64,000 nucleotides of DNA from the IMG/VR virus record IMGVR_UViG_3300044972_002389, positions 38,892 through 102,891 of that record; one strand, given 5' to 3'. Positions 35,670 through 43,453 of the stretch are shown one piece after another. The notes under the pieces are model-generated. The model was not told the DNA's origin, did not search any database, and worked only from the letters and a program-made list of their open reading frames with translations. A program made the translations under genes and the position numbers. Position 1 is the first letter of the stretch. Every line of letters starts with the position of its first letter. This DNA comes from a virus.

Positions 35670-36665
35670 ATGGCAACTTTGTATAGTTTTGGTATGGATC
35701 CCACACGGTGGTACAGCAGGGCATTATATGCCTTCTCTACCAATGAATTAGGCTGGACTACAGGCAATAGTCCAGTCAATGGACTGGGCAGCATACAATC
35801 CATGGCGTATGGAAACAATACGTGGGTTGGTGCTACAAATTTTGGAGACTTCACAGTAAGTGGTGATGGTGTAAATTGGTATTCCTACACTCCTGAAAAC
35901 AAAAGTTGGCTTGTTAACAAAATCACATGGGGACAAGGATTGTTCACAGTTGTGGGACATGAAAAAAACTTCAGTAACCTTGCAGAAACTGGATTTGTCG
36001 CAGTGTCTGGAAATGGTGGTCCAGCAACTTGGGTCAGAAAATTTGTCAGTTATCAAGAACCCATGACTTTGTTTGATATCAAACACTTGGGCCTAGGAAA
36101 ATGGATTGCTGTGGGCTGCACAAATCATCTGCGACAGCCTGTGGTAATCTATAGTGAAGACAACACTGACTCTTGGACAAGAATACTACTTCCAGATATT
36201 ATCCCTGGCGGTATTTACAGTATTGAAGCCCACGTAGGAAGTAGTGTAAAAGTTTGGCTGGGCGGCAAAGGCTGGATAGCCTATACCAACGATTTTCAAA
36301 CCACAAGCACAGAATGGACATTGTTTGATAATTTAAAAGATCAAGGCAAATCCAAACCATTTACGCGGTTATTATACCGATCCACACTGGGCAAAGAAGC
36401 TATTGTTGCACTGTCAGGATCTACAGTTTGGTTCAACGACACAGCTTTGAATTGGCGGAGCACTACACAAGAGGGCTATAGATTCCAGGACGTAGCTAAT
36501 TTCCAAAACCCCTTAACAAGCCAAGAGTCATTTAACTTTTCTGTTGGAGGCATGTTGAACCAGTACACTGGATTCAAAACTCCTTGGCAAGCCCAGAGCA
36601 CACAAGAATTCTCCCTCATTGGATATAACAATGGAGTCCAAGCCAGCAGCCTTATTGTTGTTTGA
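35670..36665 (+). CDS. BNR/sialidase-like beta-propeller protein
   Basis: Repeated blades of the form W.....FG.F.VS.DG..W and KWIAVGC...VVIYSEDNTDSWTR are visible, typical of BNR/Asp-box-like propellers in phage structural proteins. It starts six bases after the preceding stop. No catalytic sialidase Arg triad was identified. A virion or adhesin role is inferred from neighbours. Confidence 0.65.
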   Translation: MATLYSFGMDPTRWYSRALYAFSTNELGWTTGNSPVNGLGSIQSMAYGNNTWVGATNFGDFTVSGDGVNWYSYTPENKSWLVNKITWGQGLFTVVGHEKNFSNLAETGFVAVSGNGGPATWVRKFVSYQEPMTLFDIKHLGLGKWIAVGCTNHLRQPVVIYSEDNTDSWTRILLPDIIPGGIYSIEAHVGSSVKVWLGGKGWIAYTNDFQTTSTEWTLFDNLKDQGKSKPFTRLLYRSTLGKEAIVALSGSTVWFNDTALNWRSTTQEGYRFQDVANFQNPLTSQESFNFSVGGMLNQYTGFKTPWQAQSTQEFSLIGYNNGVQASSLIVV

Positions 36666-36721
36666 CACATGTGCTGTCTGCCACACAATCATGGCATACA
36701 ACAAACGTGGAGCAAAAGTAG

Positions 36722-36997
36722 ATGGGTATCGGCACTCTAGGACCAAATGATCGCTCAAAGATTATGGCCCTTGTGAATTCAGGTATTGATGTGTTGCGCG
36801 AGATTGCTACCCTCAAAGAGGGACTAAAAGACCAAGTGGGATCAGTAAGTGAGGAACTGGATATTGACAAAAAGATCCTAAACATGGCTATCCGAACCGC
36901 CTACAAGATGAGCCAGCAGAATCAAGACACTTTGAACGATCTTCAAACACAGCTGGACAGTGTTGAAGAAGTGCTAAAAGCAGCAGGTGTTTCCTAA
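36722..36997 (+). CDS. Small helical protein, possibly DsbA-like DNA-binding protein
   Basis: The 91-residue protein is predicted helical, with VLREIATLKEGLKDQVGSVS and LDIDKKILNMAIRTAYK, followed by a coiled-coil-like C-terminus. The pattern resembles the small T4-type dsDNA-binding late-transcription accessory protein DsbA of marine myoviruses, but similarity is judged by eye only. GGAG precedes ATG 36722. Confidence 0.5.
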   Translation: MGIGTLGPNDRSKIMALVNSGIDVLREIATLKEGLKDQVGSVSEELDIDKKILNMAIRTAYKMSQQNQDTLNDLQTQLDSVEEVLKAAGVS

Positions 36998-37027
36998 GGC
37001 TGCACTCAAAGCAAGGATACATTTTTA

Positions 37028-37050
37028 TAGATCTTTGACTCAAAGATCTA
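37028..37050 (+). promoter_or_regulatory. Hairpin upstream of the polymerase operon
   Basis: TAGATCTTTG and CAAAGATCTA form a perfect 10-bp stem with a three-base loop, 12 bases before ATG 37062. It may be an attenuator, a stability element or a translational operator; in T4 a hairpin in the gene 43 leader is the autoregulation site, although here it precedes the small membrane frame. Confidence 0.5.
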
Positions 37051-37061
37051 AATGGATTGTA

Positions 37062-37277
37062 ATGTTTTTTTTGGAGATTTTAGGTACAGCCAGCATACTG
37101 CTGGCTGTCGCCGTTTAAGCCTTTCAAATATTACCTTTGAGCACATTGTATTTGTTTTGGTTGTTTGGCAGTGTAGCCTTGACCATCAGCAGTATTTTGC
37201 GTAAGAATCTATTACTCGCTGTAATGATGTTGTTTTATACAGGGTTGAATTTATATGGATTATGGAGTTTTGGATGA
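37062..37277 (+). pseudogene. Small membrane protein frame with an in-frame TAA at codon 19
   Basis: From ATG 37062 the frame encodes 18 residues (FLEILGTASILLAVAV), meets TAA at 37116-37118, then stays open in the same frame for 52 more codons to TGA 37275-37277. The second part has hydrophobic segments (TLYLFWLFGSVALTIS, LLLAVMMLFYTGLNLYGLW). Both parts together look like a normal three-helix phage membrane protein, and its end overlaps the DNA polymerase start by ATGA. It is either a decayed gene, a read-through case or a sequence error. Confidence 0.6.
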
Positions 37278-40030
37278 CGTATGTTGATGCTATTTTGGAG
37301 AAAGACAAACACTGTATTCAAGTTGTGGAGCGTGTAAACCACAAACGAGTCTACAACACATATCCCAGCAAATACGTAATGTATTTTCCCAGTGAGCGTG
37401 GAAAATACACTAGCATTTATGGTGAACGGCTGGATAAATTTGAAACCAATCGTTGGGAAGAGTTTCAAAGAGAGTGTCGCTTGGTTCCAAAAACACAACA
37501 ATATGAAAGTGATAGCAATCCCATTTTCCGTTGTTTTTATGAACATTACAAAAATACAGCAAGTCCACAGTTGCATGTGGCGTTTTTTGACTTGGAAACT
37601 GATTTTGATCCTGATCGGGGCTTCTCGTCAACTGACGAGGCGTTCAATCCCATTACAGCAGTATCTGTATATTTGAGTTGGCTGGGCAAAAACTTTACTC
37701 TTGTCCTCAAACCCAAAACACTCACAGTAGAGCAAGCATCAGCAGTTGTGGACAAATTTGAAGACACTGTGCTGTGTAGCAATGAAACTGAGCTATTGGA
37801 TGTGTTTCTCACCCTCATTGAGGATGCAGATGTTCTCACAGGTTGGAATTCAGAGGGTTATGATATTCCCTATTTGCACAATCGTATCATTCAAATTTTG
37901 AGTAAGGAGCACACTAAAAGGCTGTGTCTCTGGAACAAATTTCCCAAGAAAAGGGAGTATGAAAGCTATGGCAAGCCCACTATTACTTTTGATCTAGTGG
38001 GCAGAGTCCATCTTGACTATCTGCAACTGTACCGCAAGCATACCTATCACGAGATGCACAGTTATCGACTGGACTTTGTGGGCGAGTATGAAGTGGGCGA
38101 CAAGAAGATAGCTTACGAAGGCAGCTTGGACAAGCTCTATAACGAAGACTTTGAAAAGTTCATTGCCTATAACAGGCAAGACGTTATGCTGTTGGTGAAA
38201 ATTGATCGCAAGCTGAAATTCATTGATCTAAGCAATGATCTAGCACACACAAACGGAGTGTTGATCCAAACAACAATGGGGTCAGTACAGCTTATTGACA
38301 ATGCCATTACTAACGAAGCACATGATCTTGGCTTATGTGTTCCTACTCGACGTAGAGACAATCCTGAAATCATGAAAGACGATCAGGGTGAAGACATTGA
38401 GCCCAATGGTATTGCTGGTGCATATGTGGCTGACCCAGTTGAAGGCATGCACAAATGGATTGGCGGTGTAGACATCAACAGTCTATATCCCAGTGCTATT
38501 CGAAGTTTGAACATGAGCAAGGAAACAGTAGTGGGGCAAATCCGCCCTGTGGGTAATGATCGTTTGATTCAACACAGGATGCAAAAGGAAAAACGCACTT
38601 TTGCTGACAGTTGGAACGAGATGTTTGGCATTATTGAGTATAACCAAGTGATGAATAGGGAAATGGTTATGCTGACTGTGGACTTTGAAGACGGCACCAC
38701 TGTGGAACTCAGTGCTGACGAACTGTATCAATGGATTTTTGAAAATCCCAAAAAGCAAATGACGCTCAGTGCCAATGGCACTATTTTTGATCTCAACAAG
38801 GAAGGTGTGGTACCAGGCTTGCTGGCCCGCTGGTATGGTGAGAGAAAGGAGTTGCAGGCAGAAGCCAAAGCATGTTTCAAAAAAGCTGATGAAGAACCTA
38901 ATCCCTCTAAGAAGAGTGAGTATCAAGAAAAAGCTGATTTTTATGACAGAAGGCAGTTGATTAAGAAAATTTTGCTAAATTCACTTTATGGAGCTATCGG
39001 AAATTCTAGCTCATCGTGGTTTGACAACCGTATTGCACAAAGTACTACTTTAACAGGTAGATGTATCGTCAAACACATGGGTAGTAAGATCAATGAGGTA
39101 ATATCAGGGAAATATCACTACAAAGGTGATGCTGTCATATATGGCGACACCGACAGCATTTATTTTAGCGCATATCCAGTAATGAGCCAGCTTGAAGACT
39201 TCAAAAGCTTTGATTGGAGTCGTGAAGCAGTGGTGCAACTGTATGATCAAGTTGCAGACATCACTAACCAAAGCTTTCCTGGATTTATGAAACAGGCATT
39301 CAATGTACCTGAATCCAGGAGTGTGATCAAAGCTGGCCGTGAACTAGTAGCAAGCCATGGATTGTTCATTACCAAAAAACGGTATGCTGTGATGATCTAC
39401 GACAAAGAAGGCAAGCGAAAGGATGTAGATGGCAAGCCAGGTGAGATCAAAGTTATGGGGCTTGATCTCAAGAGAAGTGATACACCAAAACCAGTCCAGG
39501 ACTTCTTGAGTGAGATTTTAACTTTGGTTTTGACTGAGGTTGACAAAGACAGCATTTTCACGCGCATCAAGGAGTTCCGCACAGAGTTCAGCCAATGGCC
39601 CAGCTGGGCAAAAGGCAGCCCCAAAAGGGTGAATAACCTTACTCAATATGGCATGATTAAGAAAGCTCAGGAAAGCGTTGACCTCAACAAAGACACTGGG
39701 AAAAGAAAAACTATTCCGGGCCATGTCCTTGCGAGCCTAAACTGGAACCTATTGTGTGAGATCTACAACGATTATGGATCAATGCGAATTCAAGACGGGC
39801 AAAAGGTGATTGTCTGTAAGCTGAGATCAAACCCTTTGGGTATGACATCTGTTGCATACCCTGTAGATCAACTGTATCTTCCTGATTGGTTCAAGTCTAT
39901 GCCTTTTGACAACGCTCTTATGGAGGCCACAATTTTGGACAAGAAACTGGAAAACTTGTTGGGTGTATTGCACTGGAATCTTGAAGATGCCAAAAACAAC
40001 GAAACTTTTGACAGCATGTTTAGTTTTTGA
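37274..40030 (+). CDS. Family B DNA polymerase, T4 gp43-like
   Basis: The 3'-5' exonuclease motif starts at D106 (FFDLETDFD), with EDADVLTGWNSEGYDIPYL as Exo II and YNRQDVMLLVKID as Exo III. Polymerase motif A is GVDINSLYPSAI (D400), motif B KKILLNSLYGAIGN near 563 and motif C IYGDTDSIY (D625, D627). The length is 918 residues, near that of T4 gp43 (898). ATG 37274 is chosen because it has GGAG six bases before it and an ATGA overlap with the upstream frame; ATG 37262 is in frame too. It is the replicative polymerase. Confidence 0.95.
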   Translation: MTYVDAILEKDKHCIQVVERVNHKRVYNTYPSKYVMYFPSERGKYTSIYGERLDKFETNRWEEFQRECRLVPKTQQYESDSNPIFRCFYEHYKNTASPQLHVAFFDLETDFDPDRGFSSTDEAFNPITAVSVYLSWLGKNFTLVLKPKTLTVEQASAVVDKFEDTVLCSNETELLDVFLTLIEDADVLTGWNSEGYDIPYLHNRIIQILSKEHTKRLCLWNKFPKKREYESYGKPTITFDLVGRVHLDYLQLYRKHTYHEMHSYRLDFVGEYEVGDKKIAYEGSLDKLYNEDFEKFIAYNRQDVMLLVKIDRKLKFIDLSNDLAHTNGVLIQTTMGSVQLIDNAITNEAHDLGLCVPTRRRDNPEIMKDDQGEDIEPNGIAGAYVADPVEGMHKWIGGVDINSLYPSAIRSLNMSKETVVGQIRPVGNDRLIQHRMQKEKRTFADSWNEMFGIIEYNQVMNREMVMLTVDFEDGTTVELSADELYQWIFENPKKQMTLSANGTIFDLNKEGVVPGLLARWYGERKELQAEAKACFKKADEEPNPSKKSEYQEKADFYDRRQLIKKILLNSLYGAIGNSSSSWFDNRIAQSTTLTGRCIVKHMGSKINEVISGKYHYKGDAVIYGDTDSIYFSAYPVMSQLEDFKSFDWSREAVVQLYDQVADITNQSFPGFMKQAFNVPESRSVIKAGRELVASHGLFITKKRYAVMIYDKEGKRKDVDGKPGEIKVMGLDLKRSDTPKPVQDFLSEILTLVLTEVDKDSIFTRIKEFRTEFSQWPSWAKGSPKRVNNLTQYGMIKKAQESVDLNKDTGKRKTIPGHVLASLNWNLLCEIYNDYGSMRIQDGQKVIVCKLRSNPLGMTSVAYPVDQLYLPDWFKSMPFDNALMEATILDKKLENLLGVLHWNLEDAKNNETFDSMFSF

Positions 40031-40081
40031 AAGGTTGACAACGGAGCTATATGTCAAGTAGATTTGACAAAAGTCAACCTT
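40031..40081 (+). promoter_or_regulatory. Inverted repeat after the polymerase gene
   Basis: AAGGTTGAC (40031-40039) and GTCAACCTT (40073-40081) form a 9-bp perfect stem, with a nested TTGAC-AAAA-GTCAA. The right arm ends 12 bases before the next start codon and can mask its AAGGAA site, so it may control translation or processing. Confidence 0.45.
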
Positions 40082-40093
40082 AAGGAATAATTC

Positions 40094-40468
40094 ATGAATA
40101 TTTTTTCTGCCTTATACGAACGCATACGACGGATGTTTGGGCCTGATCAAACACCAGTTTCAACTACTCTTGCACCCAGGACAGAACCAATCCAGCCAAT
40201 AGTTGTGACACCCGCTGGAAATCCTGTGCCACCCAGCTCAGAGAAGGCAGCCCTTGTAATTGAAAAAGGTGCATACCAACCAATCACGTCTAGTCCAACA
40301 GATCCACCAGTGTTGCAGCAACCTGCCCCTGTAATTACTGCCAAACAAGAGCCATCACAGGAACCTCCCCCAGCTAAAACAGGGAAAAAGCCAAAAGCTA
40401 CAACAGCCCTTAAGGAACCCAAGGCGCCTAGTCAACGCAAGGCACCAGCCAAAAAGAAAACTAATTAG
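40094..40468 (+). CDS. Pro/Lys-rich low-complexity protein
   Basis: After a short amphipathic start (MNIFSALYERIRRMFG) the 124-residue protein is rich in Pro, Thr and Ala and ends in a Lys-rich tail (KKPKATTALKEPKAPSQRK), consistent with a disordered, basic nucleic-acid- or virion-binding protein. No family recognised. AAGGAATAA precedes the ATG. Confidence 0.6.
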   Translation: MNIFSALYERIRRMFGPDQTPVSTTLAPRTEPIQPIVVTPAGNPVPPSSEKAALVIEKGAYQPITSSPTDPPVLQQPAPVITAKQEPSQEPPPAKTGKKPKATTALKEPKAPSQRKAPAKKKTN

Positions 40469-40477
40469 CCAATTCTA

Positions 40478-41110
40478 GTGAGCCCTCTCTTTGGAACCTC
40501 TCTTGAAGAGAGGGCTCAACTCTTACGGTATAAGTCCTACCCTCCAACTTCACCGGCTTCTTGGAACTCACCAACAAGCACCCCCACTAGCACCTTAGTG
40601 TTCGTTACTGGCCATGTGTGTCTAGATTCAGTAGTGGACGACTTTCATGAAGTCGACAGCATAATTGAAGCTGAAGATTTGCTGTTTTCACAAGCAAACA
40701 CTGTGGTGGAAAAATACGATGGATTGCCATTTGCACTCCGTAGACAGTCAACCTTATTAGGGCATCAAAATCGTCGAGGCTGTGGTAATCTCATTTTCAC
40801 AACTCCGGAGATACGTGCCCAAATACCAGACAATCAACTGTATATTGATGACAGCAATTCCTGTAAACAAGTGGGCTGTTGGTACTCAGCAGGCGTGTTG
40901 CGCAAATTTGACAAACAAGGCAGTCAAATATTTGTTAGTGATCGGGTACCCGAGCACACTGCCTATGTGGCATACAAAGGTTCAAGTGATTTAGACAGCG
41001 TTGCACTCCTGTTCAAAAAAGAAGATCAAATGCGACTGTGGTGTCCCTTAAGAGTTGACATACCCGTGAGCATCGCTCACTATATTACAAAGGTTGTGTT
41101 TGACAACTGA
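40478..41110 (+). CDS. Hypothetical protein, start uncertain
   Basis: The open frame begins at GTG 40478 and encodes up to 210 residues; the first 40 residues are Ser/Pro/Thr-rich. The better-structured part starts near LVFVTGHVCLDSVVDDFHE and includes CKQVGCWYSAGVLRKFDKQG and VPEHTAYVAYKG. An 11-bp perfect inverted repeat (40481-40516) lies at the very start of the frame, so the true start may be downstream. Function unknown. Confidence 0.55.
   Translation: MSPLFGTSLEERAQLLRYKSYPPTSPASWNSPTSTPTSTLVFVTGHVCLDSVVDDFHEVDSIIEAEDLLFSQANTVVEKYDGLPFALRRQSTLLGHQNRRGCGNLIFTTPEIRAQIPDNQLYIDDSNSCKQVGCWYSAGVLRKFDKQGSQIFVSDRVPEHTAYVAYKGSSDLDSVALLFKKEDQMRLWCPLRVDIPVSIAHYITKVVFDN
40481..40516 (+). terminator. 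11-bp hairpin at start of the 40478 frame
   Basis: AGCCCTCTCTT and AAGAGAGGGCT are perfect complements around a 14-base loop, 12 bases after the stop of the Lys-rich protein. It has no T-tract; it could end or process the preceding message or regulate the following start. Confidence 0.45.
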
Positions 41111-41128
41111 CTCAATTGTGGAAAAATT

Positions 41129-41332
41129 ATGAAATCCCAAAAAACTCGAATATATGAGCCTACTGAACTCAAAACTTTATTTGAAGCATTGAACAGTGCA
41201 CCACCTTGGCTAAGTCGAAGGTTCATACTCAAGAACATGATGGGTTGGACTGATGATGATTTGAAACAAAATGCCATCCTGGTTGACGAAGAGACAACAC
41301 AACGCAAAATGGGTAACAAAGGGAGTTATTGA
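41129..41332 (+). CDS. Small protein resembling a portal-protein C-terminus
   Basis: The 67-residue protein reads LSRRFILKNMMGWTDDDLKQ and ILVDEETTQRKMGN, which by eye resembles the last part of T4-type gp20 portal proteins (a W/F.KN...TDEEI..... I.EE pattern). It may be a stand-alone fragment or an unrelated helical protein. It sits two bases before the clamp gene and is probably co-translated with it. Confidence 0.5.
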   Translation: MKSQKTRIYEPTELKTLFEALNSAPPWLSRRFILKNMMGWTDDDLKQNAILVDEETTQRKMGNKGSY

Positions 41333-41334
41333 AA

Positions 41335-42087
41335 ATGACAGCAACAGCTATTAAGGATGCAATTTCTGATCTTGCAAAGAACGTGATCAGTACTGGCTTT
41401 TACGAAAAAATCAAGGTGTCTGGTGGCGCCAAAACCAGCACCATTGAGGCTATTGACAAAGACAAACAAGTGATTCTCAAGGCTGAAACTTTGCATCCTG
41501 TGGACGGCTGGGCTGGAGAATTTGGCCTTGCCAATCTAGGCTTGCTCAACAGCATTGTGAATGATTCCGAGTTTGCCCACAAAGACAGCAAGCTTGAACT
41601 AGTGCTTACTGAGCGTGAAGGTGTAGACGTTCCCACTGAGATGCACTACACAAACAAGAGCAATAGTTTCATCAATTATCGCTTCCTAGCAAAAAACATG
41701 GTCCCAGATCAACCCAAGTACATGGAACCACAGTGGGACGTGAAAATCAAACCCAGCAAAAGCAACATTCAACAGTTCAATTGGGCTGCTGGCAGTCTCA
41801 GCAGCTACGAGCAATACTTCATTCCCAAGACAGTTGATGGTAACCTCAAGTTTTTCATTGGAGATGAAGGTGCAGCTACTCAACGCGGCGGTGTAGTGTT
41901 TGCTACAGGGGTTACGGGCGAGTTTGAAAGCTCACACAAATGGCCTATTGCTCTTGTATCTGCACTTTTGAAGCTGGTTGATGGTGCTGATGCTGAAATG
42001 AGCTTCTCCGTCAAGGGTGCTATTCAGCTCAAGCTCAATACTGGCATTACCACATACAAGTATGTGCTGCCAGCAAAGCTGCGCTAA
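41335..42087 (+). CDS. Sliding clamp, T4 gp45-like
   Basis: The 250-residue protein has the gp45 layout: an N-terminal helix (IKDAISDLAKNVISTGFYEKI), FGLANLGLLNSIVNDSEF in the first domain, and a C-terminal strand region MSFSVKGAIQLKLNTG. T4 gp45 has 228 residues. ATG 41335 is preferred over the in-frame TTG 41329. Its position near the polymerase gene and the intrinsic terminator after it support the call. It tethers the DNA polymerase and, in T4, activates late transcription. Confidence 0.75.
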   Translation: MTATAIKDAISDLAKNVISTGFYEKIKVSGGAKTSTIEAIDKDKQVILKAETLHPVDGWAGEFGLANLGLLNSIVNDSEFAHKDSKLELVLTEREGVDVPTEMHYTNKSNSFINYRFLAKNMVPDQPKYMEPQWDVKIKPSKSNIQQFNWAAGSLSSYEQYFIPKTVDGNLKFFIGDEGAATQRGGVVFATGVTGEFESSHKWPIALVSALLKLVDGADAEMSFSVKGAIQLKLNTGITTYKYVLPAKLR

Positions 42088-42097
42088 TAGGACACAG

Positions 42098-42123
42098 TGG
42101 GCACCCCACAGTGCCCATTTTTT
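42098..42123 (+). terminator. Intrinsic terminator after the clamp gene
   Basis: TGGGCAC and GTGCCCA form a 7-bp GC-rich stem around CCCACA, followed directly by six T residues. It separates the replication genes from the phosphorus-linked operon. Confidence 0.8.
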
Positions 42124-42134
42124 GGAGACTGCTT

Positions 42135-42665
42135 GTGCCAGTTGAACACGAACGCAAAATGCTCCTGCGACCTGAAAGCCCGCAGGAGCTACTACGACAT
42201 TTGAAACGCCAACCCCTTGTGCAAACCTTTGAAATAACACAGGGTTATATCAACAAAAGTGCAAGAATTCGACATGTGGTACCACACAATGGTGATGCAG
42301 AAACGCATTGGTTCACTTTCAAAACCAAGGTTACTGGAAATACAGTGGAGATCGAAACAGAAATTTCAATCCACGACTATCACAAACTTTTCTTGATAGC
42401 TAAACCCGTAATCCACAAAACTCGCTGCAAGTTTCAAGAAGGGTTGAACTGTTGGGACGTGGATTTTTTCAAAAATCCCAAAAGCGGCGACATTTATTTG
42501 AGCATGGCAGAAGTGGAAATGCCAGAATTTGAGTTAGACCTTCCTGAGGTTCATCCTCTCTTACAGGAGAATTTTTGGCGCTGGATTGACGCAAACGACA
42601 AGAGGTTTCAGAACAAGAATCTTAGTAACTATAAAAAAGTTTTGATGAACCTGAAAGGTCTATAA
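42135..42665 (+). CDS. CYTH-domain protein (triphosphate tunnel metalloenzyme)
   Basis: GTG 42135 follows a GGAG site and gives PVEHERKMLL, containing the ExExK signature (E-H-E-R-K) of CYTH/TTM enzymes. ITQGYINKSARIRHV, WFTFKTKV, IHKTRCKF, WDVDFF and SMAEVEMP follow in family order, and the C-terminus has the usual Y/N..L element. Bacterial CYTH proteins hydrolyse inorganic triphosphate or act on thiamine triphosphate or adenylate. It overlaps the metallophosphoesterase gene by one base, so it may share a phosphorus-linked role with it. Confidence 0.8.
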   Translation: MPVEHERKMLLRPESPQELLRHLKRQPLVQTFEITQGYINKSARIRHVVPHNGDAETHWFTFKTKVTGNTVEIETEISIHDYHKLFLIAKPVIHKTRCKFQEGLNCWDVDFFKNPKSGDIYLSMAEVEMPEFELDLPEVHPLLQENFWRWIDANDKRFQNKNLSNYKKVLMNLKGL

Positions 42666-43453
42666 TGCCAAACAGCAAATATCGTAGCATCTTCATAAGC
42701 GATACGCATCTTGGTAGTCGTGCATGCCAAGCTGAGCTACTTGTGGAGTTTTTGAAACACAACTCCTGCCAAAATCTATACCTCGTTGGTGACATATTTG
42801 ATTTGTGGAAATTGAAAAGCAGCAAATTCTGGCCACAAACACATAGCAATGTGGTTCGAAGAATTCTCACTGCGGCCAAGAGAGGCACACAGGTGAGATA
42901 TGTTTTAGGTAATCATGATGAGTACCTTCGAGCATGGATTCCAGACATACACACTTTTGGCAACATTGAGCTGGGCAATGCCTTTGAACATCACTCTGTT
43001 CATGGGCAGAGATTTTTGGTAACACACGGTGATTTGTTTGACGGTGTAATTCGATATCACAAATGGCTTAGCTTGATGGGCGACAAAGCACACAGTTTTT
43101 TACTGTGGTTGAACACACATTTGAATCATATGCGCCGGTTTTTTGGAAAAGATTATTGGAGTCTAAGTTCATACCTTAAAACAAACACGAAACAAGCTGT
43201 TGCATTTATCACCAAATACGAGCAACATGTAGTACAATATGCTCGGGACGAAGCATTTCATGGAGTAATTTGTGGCCATATTCATTCTCCATCGTTGAAA
43301 ACGTTTGAGGATGGGTTTGTGTATATGAATTGTGGTGATTTTTGTGAAACTGTGTCAGCTTTGGTTGAAAACTTTGATGGCTCAATAGAGCTACTGGTTT
43401 ACGACACTGAAACAAAAAGTATGATGACGAAAAACACATGGAGCCTTGAATGA
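42665..43453 (+). CDS. PlcP/LpxH-like metallophosphoesterase
   Basis: The calcineurin-type metal site is complete: D13-T-H15, GDIFD (42-46), GNHD (82-85), THGD (H121) and GHIH (204-207). The family includes LpxH (UDP-2,3-diacylglucosamine pyrophosphatase) and the marine phospholipase C PlcP. The direct ATGA overlap with an Agt-like glycosyltransferase favours PlcP, which converts phospholipid to diacylglycerol during phosphate starvation. The length of 262 fits both. No signal peptide is seen. Confidence 0.82.
   Translation: MPNSKYRSIFISDTHLGSRACQAELLVEFLKHNSCQNLYLVGDIFDLWKLKSSKFWPQTHSNVVRRILTAAKRGTQVRYVLGNHDEYLRAWIPDIHTFGNIELGNAFEHHSVHGQRFLVTHGDLFDGVIRYHKWLSLMGDKAHSFLLWLNTHLNHMRRFFGKDYWSLSSYLKTNTKQAVAFITKYEQHVVQYARDEAFHGVICGHIHSPSLKTFEDGFVYMNCGDFCETVSALVENFDGSIELLVYDTETKSMMTKNTWSLE

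Noticed and set aside
42665-43453. LpxH of lipid A synthesis
   Set aside because: Metal motifs fit LpxH too, but direct coupling to an Agt-like glycosyltransferase makes PlcP the better guess; kept as an alternative in the entry.
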